NCBI RefSeq assembly: GCF_023217965.1
Contig: NZ_JALPSC010000001.1
Span: 1,798,001-1,862,000, forward strand
Length of the DNA stretch: 64,000 nt
Reading direction: 5' to 3'
Source of the DNA: Prevotella sp. E13-27
GTDB lineage: Bacteria; Bacteroidota; Bacteroidia; Bacteroidales; Bacteroidaceae
Under the pieces are notes generated by a model. The model was not told the DNA's origin, searched no databases, and saw only the letters and a list, made by a program, of their open reading frames with translations. The translations under genes and the position numbers were made by a program. Position 1 is the stretch's first letter; every line of letters starts with the position of its first letter. This document shows, piece after piece, positions 24,853-31,335 of the stretch.

Positions 24853-26371
24853 ATTTGATGGCCTTTACCTCTTTCGAGAAAACAATATAGAAGATGACGG
24901 TCTGCTCTACTAGCCATTCCAAGGCTCCCTCCACTTTCTGCGGGTCTGACAGATCCGTTTTGTGGAACAGGGCGATTGTTTTATCCTTTGCTGAAGGGTT
25001 GGCATCCCATTTCGGCTCACATCCTAATGCTTGGTTTATCTCATTACGCCTAGCTTCCAAAGATGGATAATACTTGTCAACAACGGACTTTCTAATATAC
25101 AACTTCACGCCCACGAAGTTCTTCTGCGTGTTGCAGACATTGTTTAGCAAGATGTTCGAGCGTCCTATCCTCACATCATACCAATTATGGGGCTGCGGTG
25201 TCTGTAAGGTAGGAATCTTACCTGTTGCCTCCAGCTTTGCTTTAAATATCGTCCAGAAATCCAATTGGAACCGACGTGGGTCTGTTACTCTTTTTGTATC
25301 GAAACTGCCTCCTGCCTTATGCGTACCATCGTTTACGCGATATACATTCAGCTCACGACCTTCTTCATCTTTCCATTCTTTCCATCCGTTTGCAGAACCA
25401 CCTACACAGAAACAGGCAGCACCACTTGGAGTATCGAAGCACACATCCTCCTTAACGATTCTCTTGCCATCTTTCAGCTCTGTGTATTCTGTCAGCTGTT
25501 TATCACGTTTCTTTCTGTTCGAATCACTAATTTTAGGAACATGAATAGGATTAACAGTACTACCCTTTAGTACTATCAGCGACTGGTTTGTAGGATTAAA
25601 GAGACCTTGGGCAGCAGCATTTCTAGTTAGACAACACTTAATAAGATTACTCTTGGGTTTAGGCTGAGGCATGGGAACAACTTCCTTCGGTTCAGTTCGA
25701 CTTCCACCTACAGAAGCTGTAAAACGCATAGTTGCCAACATTCCCTTGATTTCTTCTTCAGAGAAGCTACTGCCATATTTTTCCATCAGATAGGGGCACA
25801 GACTTTCTGCTATCTGTGTCTGGGCATCGGCAATCAGACTTTCCTTGATTTCATTCAAGCTGTTCTGACGTTGTATCTCTTGAATGCGTTCTTCGCAGAA
25901 GTCCACAATAGACTCATGGCTGAAGTTCTCTTTGTCGAACCTTTCAACAAACTTTGCACCCAACTTGTTATTGATTTCCATAGGAACCTTCAATACAGAA
26001 ACAGCTTCTTTACTAGACGGCATATCGTAAAACATCTCGATATGCTCACCAATATAGATGCCTACACTAAGTTTCAATATACGCATATATGACAAGAGTT
26101 GATCCACGTCCTTTTTACTCTGCTTATGAGATGGACGTTTCACCTCTATCACGAATTCGTCTTCATTATCTCTCTTTACCAAGATGTCTGGCTCAATTCT
26201 ATTGCTGTTACCAAGATGAATACTTTGCTTATGACATATTTCGCCCTTATATTTCGCCCATCCTAAAAGCTGTAGTTGGGTTTCAATGAGGGCGTGATAG
26301 TTATCTTCGTCAACATCTTTTTTCTTGGCCTCACAGAGGTCGAAAACGAAATAATTCCATTTTTCTTGCAT
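24851..26371 (-). CDS. PD-(D/E)xK nuclease-like protein with HSDR_N, DUF4357 and DUF4268 regions
   Basis: A 506-residue protein. The N-terminal 130 residues are a type I restriction enzyme R N-terminal-like (HSDR_N) nuclease fold with the catalytic pattern PD (61-62) ... EVK (76-78). A helical linker (about 160-240) leads to a DUF4357-like segment (GLFNPTNQSLIVLKGSTVNP, about 255-275) and a C-terminal DUF4268 region (about 355-505; RFQLDFWTIFKAKLEATGK, FVGVKLYIRKSVVDKYY). It has no helicase motor, so it is not a classic HsdR. It is the third gene behind the methyltransferase and the DUF262-HNH gene, 13 bases from the latter. I infer a DNA-cleaving or target-sensing role in defence. Confidence 0.8.
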   Translation of the reverse strand: MQEKWNYFVFDLCEAKKKDVDEDNYHALIETQLQLLGWAKYKGEICHKQSIHLGNSNRIEPDILVKRDNEDEFVIEVKRPSHKQSKKDVDQLLSYMRILKLSVGIYIGEHIEMFYDMPSSKEAVSVLKVPMEINNKLGAKFVERFDKENFSHESIVDFCEERIQEIQRQNSLNEIKESLIADAQTQIAESLCPYLMEKYGSSFSEEEIKGMLATMRFTASVGGSRTEPKEVVPMPQPKPKSNLIKCCLTRNAAAQGLFNPTNQSLIVLKGSTVNPIHVPKISDSNRKKRDKQLTEYTELKDGKRIVKEDVCFDTPSGAACFCVGGSANGWKEWKDEEGRELNVYRVNDGTHKAGGSFDTKRVTDPRRFQLDFWTIFKAKLEATGKIPTLQTPQPHNWYDVRIGRSNILLNNVCNTQKNFVGVKLYIRKSVVDKYYPSLEARRNEINQALGCEPKWDANPSAKDKTIALFHKTDLSDPQKVEGALEWLVEQTVIFYIVFSKEVKAIK

Positions 26372-26384
26372 ATCGTTATTGGTT

Positions 26385-27509
26385 TTATTTGGCTCCCTTT
26401 CTTCTATTACATTCCCTACACAGCATCTGACAATTTTCTACGACGGTCCTGCCTCCTTCGCGCCAAGGAGTGATGTGGTCGCCCTCCATAAATTCGAAGT
26501 CGAATTCTTTGCCACAGATGGGACAGATGTGGCGTTGATTTTCCCATACTGCGAGTTTGATGTCGTCTGGGAAAGCACGAAGGTCAAGGTAATGCTCGTC
26601 ACCTGTTAAAACGTATGGGATGATTCCTGCCTGTTTCTGTATCTCACTATCGCGCATTAATGTAGAGATTCGTTGTCCAAGAGCAGCCGTATCAAGTGTT
26701 TCAGAACCATACTTATCATACAACTCGGCCCAGTCAAGTCCCTTCATTATTTTCTTGAACTTCTTCATGTCGAAGTTCGTTATGGCCCAGTTGAGCACCG
26801 TTTGGAAGTATGACCACAGGTTATTTGCATTTGGGTCGTGCTGATGTTGAGCCATATATCCGACTACTGTTTGCCTATGCCCCTGGCGCGTCTCGTGGTC
26901 TGCCATCCATTCCAAGGCATTATGCAGGAAGTCCTGACGGATAGGTGTGCCATTCACCAAATCCTTGCCTAAACGATATGCGCCGCAGTTTGACTTAGAG
27001 AAATGTCGCTTTGCATCGCTCACAAAAGGACCTGCATAGATAGCGTTATTGATTTCCTGTTCATTCAGAGGTTTGCCAGCTATATTGATAGTCTTAAACC
27101 ACTCCAATTTCTCTGATGGCTCACCCTCACAGACGTAAACAGTCAGTTTGTAGTCTAGGATGCGACGTCGTATATCTTCAGGCTGATTGAAGAAGTTCTT
27201 AAAGTCATACGAGAACTTACCATCTACGTACTCGCATAGCGACAGCGTGCGTTGCTGACCATCCATCACCTCGTAAGGACAATCAGCATCATCACTCCGC
27301 TTTACCCAATACATCACGTTTAGTGGATATCCATGAAGAACAGTCGTTATCACAGCCTGCTGTTCCTTTTCATTATAGATGAACTCACGCTGATAAGGAG
27401 GACGGATGTCCAACTTACCATCATACCCACGAACGCCTTGTTCGTCGTTGTTTACATAACCTTTGACAATGTCGCCAACTGTTACTTCTATCTGTTTAAT
27501 TGTCATCAT
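26385..27509 (-). CDS. DUF262 (GmrS-like) protein with C-terminal HNH nuclease
   Basis: A 374-residue protein. The N-terminal DUF262 domain shows PPYQREFIYN (about 37-46) and the hallmark DGQQRTLSL (83-91), used by GmrSD and Brx-type proteins for nucleotide handling. The C terminus is an HNH nuclease with zinc-binding Cys pairs (CPICGKEF ... LCRECNRRKG) around GDHITPW. The combination resembles type IV (modification-dependent) restriction proteins in one polypeptide. It overlaps the methyltransferase gene by four bases (ATGA), so the two are translationally coupled. A nuclease coupled to a methyltransferase suggests cleavage of DNA that lacks the host methyl mark, but modified-phage sensing is equally possible. 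Confidence 0.85.
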   Translation of the reverse strand: MMTIKQIEVTVGDIVKGYVNNDEQGVRGYDGKLDIRPPYQREFIYNEKEQQAVITTVLHGYPLNVMYWVKRSDDADCPYEVMDGQQRTLSLCEYVDGKFSYDFKNFFNQPEDIRRRILDYKLTVYVCEGEPSEKLEWFKTINIAGKPLNEQEINNAIYAGPFVSDAKRHFSKSNCGAYRLGKDLVNGTPIRQDFLHNALEWMADHETRQGHRQTVVGYMAQHQHDPNANNLWSYFQTVLNWAITNFDMKKFKKIMKGLDWAELYDKYGSETLDTAALGQRISTLMRDSEIQKQAGIIPYVLTGDEHYLDLRAFPDDIKLAVWENQRHICPICGKEFDFEFMEGDHITPWREGGRTVVENCQMLCRECNRRKGAK

Positions 27510-28585
27510 ATCGTTTTAGGATTTTTGTTGCGGATTAAGATTCTTGCGTATTTCCTTATCCCATTAATATATGGCCTATCATATTTTGTATAGCCAGGAA
27601 TTCGCAACTGACTAACGACATCTGCATTTAGATTATACTCTTCACTACGCTCAGTTAATCCTAATATTTCAAATTGCTCAGGATTGTATTTGTCTAGAAA
27701 AGTAACAGGAACGCCCATCACACCACTATAATCATATGGTATATCCTGAACATGACTTACTTCTATTGCATTGTAATTGTCATAATTAGGGTATTCTCCC
27801 TGTGAAAAACGACATACTAAGTCCAATTCTTCATGACGTTTATTATGATCTAAGTTGGTGAACCAACAAATATTCCCAAGACTTCTCCATTTTTGTCCAG
27901 TTTCATCTTGCCAGTATCTCGTTTCACGAGCCTCGTAATCTTCTGGAACTCTGAAAGCCATATCTCCTGATTTATACCCCAGCCAAACTTGGTTGTTCAT
28001 CAGTAATGGGAAAACCTCTTTATAAGTAATATTGTTTTGATTACCGATGATTAGAAACTTCTTGCCGTACTCAATCAATTGCCCGATATATTCCCTAAAC
28101 AACGAGAATGGCGGATTGGTAACGACAATATCAGCTTGTTTAAGCAACTCAATGCACTCTGGATCGCGGAAGTCACCAGTCTTCAGCGTACTGATAACAT
28201 TTTTGTCGTTTTTCAATAGATATTGAACATCTGAAAGGTCTACAGCACCATCACCATTCAAATCCTTGACTTCAGTTATCTCAACCTTATAGGCAATCTT
28301 CTTTGGCTCATCAGTAAAGTTACCAAAGTCAATCATCAGTTCATTGCCTTGAACAGGCGAGCCATTATAGCACGTGCAAATCAACTTCTTCAAACCCAGT
28401 TGATTGAATCTTAAAGCAAAATACTTGAAGAAATTACTCTCATAAGGGTCATCGCAGTTGCACAGCACAACCTTATCACGAAAGTGCTGCCAGTAGTGCT
28501 GCAACTCTCGTTCTATGTCAGTCAACTGCGTGTAAAACTCATCTTTCTTAGCTGTTTTAGCTGCATTTAGGTTTTTATTGGCCAT
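27506..28585 (-). CDS. Adenine-specific DNA methyltransferase, EcoRI family
   Basis: A 359-residue protein related to M.EcoRI-type adenine methyltransferases: it opens with KTAKKDEFYTQ, has the coupled segment CNCDDPYESNFFKYFALRF and the catalytic motif NPPF at 157-160 (ADIVVTNPPFSLFREYI). An EF-hand/dockerin-like loop (DLNGDGAVDLSD, 108-119) is inserted before the catalytic motif. It would mark host adenines to protect them from the two nucleases encoded behind it. It is the first gene of the operon and its ATG lies inside a 6-bp hairpin (ATACGC/GCGTAT), with no Shine-Dalgarno sequence, behind a long structured leader. Confidence 0.88.
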   Translation of the reverse strand: MANKNLNAAKTAKKDEFYTQLTDIERELQHYWQHFRDKVVLCNCDDPYESNFFKYFALRFNQLGLKKLICTCYNGSPVQGNELMIDFGNFTDEPKKIAYKVEITEVKDLNGDGAVDLSDVQYLLKNDKNVISTLKTGDFRDPECIELLKQADIVVTNPPFSLFREYIGQLIEYGKKFLIIGNQNNITYKEVFPLLMNNQVWLGYKSGDMAFRVPEDYEARETRYWQDETGQKWRSLGNICWFTNLDHNKRHEELDLVCRFSQGEYPNYDNYNAIEVSHVQDIPYDYSGVMGVPVTFLDKYNPEQFEILGLTERSEEYNLNADVVSQLRIPGYTKYDRPYINGIRKYARILIRNKNPKTI

Positions 28586-28866
28586 ACGCTATGCATTATG
28601 CGTATTGCTTATCTTCGGAGGTAGGCAAAAGGGCATAAAAATGCATGGACGATCATCATCCATGCTTCAAAGGCCCTGAGAATTGCCTACCAAACCAGAT
28701 AAGTCACGCCCATGCATAACACACGGACGTTTGCGACTTATTCTTCGGTTTGGACTTTTTGAATTTCTCAGGTTCTTGAAGCAATTCCGAATAACAGCAA
28801 ACGCTTGTTAATAATTTCCTCAAAAATCATACCGGCACCTCCGCTGAGGCGATTTGCCGATACTTG
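28586..28866 (-). promoter_or_regulatory. Structured ~280-nt mRNA leader of the restriction-like operon
   Basis: On the minus-strand RNA a long imperfect stem-loop spans 28664-28782: arms GCTTCAA/TTGAAGC, CCTGAGAA/TTCTCAGG, CCAAACC/GGTTTGG, ATAAGTC/GACTTAT, and ACGCCC/GGACGT, where a G-U wobble works only on the minus strand. A second hairpin is 28643-28665. GTAGGCAA (28621-28628) can pair perfectly with TTGCCTAC (28683-28690), which competes with the outer arms. CGGAGGT (28616-28622) complements ACCTCCG (28837-28843), the leader-peptide ribosome site. These exclusive pairings, plus a short ORF ending in the stem, look like attenuation control. Confidence 0.65.
28768..28830 (-). CDS. Putative 20-residue leader peptide
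   Basis: ATG at 28830 opens a 20-codon frame (MIFEEIINKRLLLFGIASRT) ending TGA at 28768. A strong GGAGG (28842-28838) lies seven bases upstream of the ATG, unusual in a genome where Shine-Dalgarno sequences are rare. The last four codons and the stop form the outer left arm of the leader stem-loop, so a ribosome translating or stalled there would open that arm. It starts about 36 bases after the predicted transcription start. Confidence 0.55.
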   Translation of the reverse strand: MIFEEIINKRLLLFGIASRT

Positions 28867-28869
28867 TTG

Positions 28870-28900
28870 CAAAGATAGCATTTATTTCTATAACAACAAA
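28870..28900 (-). promoter_or_regulatory. Promoter of the restriction-like operon
   Basis: On the minus strand TTTG (28900-28897), exactly 19 bases, then TATCTTTG (28877-28870): a perfect Bacteroidetes consensus. Transcription should start near 28866. Confidence 0.8.
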
Positions 28901-28904
28901 ACGA

Positions 28905-28940
28905 TTCCTAGTTTTTCTACCAAAAGTAGGAAACTAGGAA
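28905..28940 (-). terminator. Hairpin behind tatD, probable terminator
   Basis: TTCCTAGTTT (28905-28914) pairs with AAACTAGGAA (28931-28940), extended by CTAC/GTAG, around a short A-rich loop. On the minus strand it is followed by a moderately T-rich CGTTTTGTTG. It separates tatD from the promoter of the restriction-like operon. Confidence 0.6.
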
Positions 28941-28989
28941 ACGACAAAAGACCAAATGGTAATAGCTGTAACCGTAACCAAATTTTTGT

Positions 28990-29793
28990 TTAGACCCCAA
29001 AGATTCGTTTTACTGTTTCGTTGGTGTGACGAGCCATTTCGTCTTTTGAGACACCGTAGGATTCTGCCATTTTATCGAGAACAAGGCTGACGTAGGCACT
29101 CTCGTTGCGCTCACCGCGATGAGGCGTGGGGGCCATGTAGGGCGAATCGGTCTCGATGACTATGCGGTCTAGGGGTACGGCAGAAGGCAGTACCTCGGGC
29201 AGATGGGACTTCTTGAACGTGAGGACACCGCCAACGCCGAGGACGAAACGCTCGAACTGTAGCAGTTCGGCTGCCTCCTTCTCGTTGCCAGTGAAACAAT
29301 GGAACACGCCGCCTGGCAGCTCTTTCTCATAACGGCGGAGCAGATGAACCATCTCGTTCTGTGCCTTGCGGCAGTGGATCATCAATGGCAGACGTGTCTC
29401 AATGGACCATTCTACCTGTCGTTCGAAGGCTGCAAGCTGCTCTTTCTCAAACTCACGGCTCCAGTAATAGTCGAGACCTATCTCACCGATGGCTATCCAA
29501 TGGTAGCTGTCAGCAGCGCCCTGGGCAGCGGGAATATCTTCTTTTAGCATGGCATAGAGCTCTGTAAGCTGCTGCTCATAGTCGGCGCGCACCTCCTCGG
29601 GGTGCAGTCCAACCATGGGGTAGGCATAGCCCGGGTACTGACGGCAGACGGATAGAATCTTGCGCGATGAAGCTACATCAATGGCAGGCAGGAACACAGC
29701 CTTTACGCCAGCATCCTTGGCACGCTGGACAACGGCGTCGCGGTCGGCATCGAACTCTGTGCCGTCAAGATGGGTATGAGTGTCAATGAACAT
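28990..29793 (-). CDS. tatD: TatD-family metal-dependent deoxyribonuclease
   Basis: A 267-residue metal-dependent hydrolase; family members are 3'-exonucleases and D-aminoacyl-tRNA hydrolases. The first residues MFIDTHTHLDG carry the HxH metal pair at 6 and 8; further ligands are in GEIGLDYYW, PLMIHCRKA, VFHCFTGN and the ETDSPYMAP motif. The frame is open 55 codons further upstream, but that extension translates a GAGAGGT simple repeat and part of the preceding gene, so I take the ATG at 29793, where the conserved fold begins. Confidence 0.93.
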   Translation of the reverse strand: MFIDTHTHLDGTEFDADRDAVVQRAKDAGVKAVFLPAIDVASSRKILSVCRQYPGYAYPMVGLHPEEVRADYEQQLTELYAMLKEDIPAAQGAADSYHWIAIGEIGLDYYWSREFEKEQLAAFERQVEWSIETRLPLMIHCRKAQNEMVHLLRRYEKELPGGVFHCFTGNEKEAAELLQFERFVLGVGGVLTFKKSHLPEVLPSAVPLDRIVIETDSPYMAPTPHRGERNESAYVSLVLDKMAESYGVSKDEMARHTNETVKRIFGV

Positions 29794-29826
29794 GGAGAGG
29801 TGAGAGGTAAGAGGTAAGAGGTGAGA
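29794..29826. repeat. GAGAGGT-type purine repeat before tatD
   Basis: Four to five units of the form GAGAGGT/TAAGAGGT lie in the gap between tatD and the upstream gene. The same motif recurs at 40498, 42897, 49436, 51102, 55692 and 58897. Confidence 0.8.
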
Positions 29827-29827
29827 A

Positions 29828-30397
29828 CTATTCGTGAATTTCATCAGAGCGTATGCCGAGGGCTGCCATGAGCGAGAATCCGAGAATCTCCTGACGGAAA
29901 TTGCCTCCTTGGCGTGGCTCCATGGTGAAGACGGTGATATGCTTGTCGTTAGAGGCATCGAGCTTGCGCAGCGTGGATGCCACCTGCTGGTAGTGCTCGT
30001 CAGAGGGTATCACCATGACACGCTTTACCTCCTGCTGCTGGCATACCACCTGCAGCGTCTCAATGAGGAAGTCGGCTTTGGTGGTGAGCTCCTCAACAGG
30101 CAGGGCGCTGATGGTGAACTCGCCTAAATGGTCTTTGAATGCCTTGTCGTTAAGCTCTTCAGCGTAGTCGGATGGTGTGAAGTTCTTCAGTCCCTTCTTT
30201 CCTTTGTCGTGGATGAGCACCACCTGTGTCTGGTGCTCGCCTTCGCGCAGTCCGCCGTCGAGAGCTATGCAGTCTATCCATCGCGGCATGTCTGCCTGAG
30301 GGATGCGACGGCCAATCATACGTTCGAAGTTTACTATGAGGTCGAATGCCACCTTGTCTATGTGGTCGGCATCGGCAATAATTATGTTTTCTGACAT
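29828..30397 (-). CDS. Conserved hypothetical protein (possibly DUF6621)
   Basis: A 189-residue cytoplasmic alpha/beta protein. It opens with MSENIIIADADHID and has a NYN/PIN-like pattern of alternating hydrophobic strands and Asp residues (DMPRWIDCIALDGGL, QTQVVLIHD, KRVMVIPSDEHY), which might indicate a nucleotide- or RNA-processing fold. I recall Bacteroidetes homologues under DUF6621 but am not sure. It lies six bases behind the AraC gene and in front of tatD in the same direction. Confidence 0.65.
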   Translation of the reverse strand: MSENIIIADADHIDKVAFDLIVNFERMIGRRIPQADMPRWIDCIALDGGLREGEHQTQVVLIHDKGKKGLKNFTPSDYAEELNDKAFKDHLGEFTISALPVEELTTKADFLIETLQVVCQQQEVKRVMVIPSDEHYQQVASTLRKLDASNDKHITVFTMEPRQGGNFRQEILGFSLMAALGIRSDEIHE

Positions 30398-30403
30398 TAT
30401 GGT

Positions 30404-31276
30404 TTACTGGTTCCTTAGTTCGCTGGGACGGCGTCCGGTCTTTATCTTGAACTTCGCAGAGAAATAGTCGGGCGACTCGAAGTTGAGCTGATAGGCTATC
30501 TCCTTGATGCTCATGTCGGTTGTGGAGAGCAGCTCTTTGGCGCGCTGCAGGCGCAGGTCCTGCTGATAGACGGCAGGGGAGAAACCGGTGTATTCCTTGA
30601 AGAGCTTGCGGAAGTTGCTATAGCTGACTCCCAGCTCTTCTGCCACCTGCTGTATGGTGAGTGAGCTTTCCAGCGATTCACGTATGCGCAGACATGCTTT
30701 GTTTATCATGTTGACATGAGCCTGACTGCGGGATAGCAGCTCGTTGTTGCGCTCAAGCGAGTACATCATGCCTATGAGATGGTTCACAATGCCTGCCATG
30801 AGCTGCTGTGAATAGGCTGCCTCTTCCTGTGCTGCCTGATAAGCCTGCTTGTAGAGGCGCACTATGCTGTCAGAGAAGCCAATGTGATAGATAGGCTTCT
30901 GTGGCGACAGGAACCCTGCTTTTACACGCTCGTCCATGTTATGACCTTTGAAACCTATCCAATAGCTCTTCCAGCCGCGGTTGTTTAACGGATGGTAAGA
31001 ATGCCACTCGCCAGGGAACAGCAGGAACATGTCTCCCTCGCGCAGGCGTGCCTCCCTGATGCTGGCGCTATGGAAGATGCCTTCACCCTCAGGATTATAG
31101 AGCAACTGGTATTCATTGAGTGTGCGTCCCTTGCTCAAATCAAAGTAATATCCGTCAGCATGGCCCTTAGTGGGGTAGGGGTCACCAGGTGCTATCTCTT
31201 CGTAGCCTATTGTCGTGACTGAAAGACCCCATTTAAGGTCGCGCTCATTGGCTAGCATGTATTTACTTGTCTGCAT
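30404..31276 (-). CDS. AraC-family transcriptional regulator with cupin sensor
   Basis: A 290-residue regulator. The N-terminal half is a cupin-like AraC ligand-binding domain (GDPYPTKGHADGYYFD, GDMFLLFPGEWHSYHPL) and the C-terminal 100 residues are the double helix-turn-helix (TIQQVAEELGVSYSNFRKLF, STTDMSIKEIAYQLNFESPDYFS). Such proteins usually activate sugar-use genes. It lies 59 bases behind two sensor kinases and might be cotranscribed, although it has no receiver domain. The target genes are unknown; the rhamnose genes are 17 kb away. Confidence 0.9.
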   Translation of the reverse strand: MQTSKYMLANERDLKWGLSVTTIGYEEIAPGDPYPTKGHADGYYFDLSKGRTLNEYQLLYNPEGEGIFHSASIREARLREGDMFLLFPGEWHSYHPLNNRGWKSYWIGFKGHNMDERVKAGFLSPQKPIYHIGFSDSIVRLYKQAYQAAQEEAAYSQQLMAGIVNHLIGMMYSLERNNELLSRSQAHVNMINKACLRIRESLESSLTIQQVAEELGVSYSNFRKLFKEYTGFSPAVYQQDLRLQRAKELLSTTDMSIKEIAYQLNFESPDYFSAKFKIKTGRRPSELRNQ

Positions 31277-31335
31277 ATCTTTTGGCTTTAGTTTATGTAG
31301 TTATATTATTTTTTTCTTTGTAAGCTTTGTAAAGA

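Noticed and set aside
28229..28264. Dockerin module implying a cellulosome-type link
   Set aside because: A single calcium-type loop in an intracellular methyltransferase is not a dockerin, which needs two repeats; kept only as a loop observation.
29794..29958. N-terminal extension of TatD
   Set aside because: The added residues translate a purine repeat and the previous gene; the conserved protein begins at MFIDTHTH.
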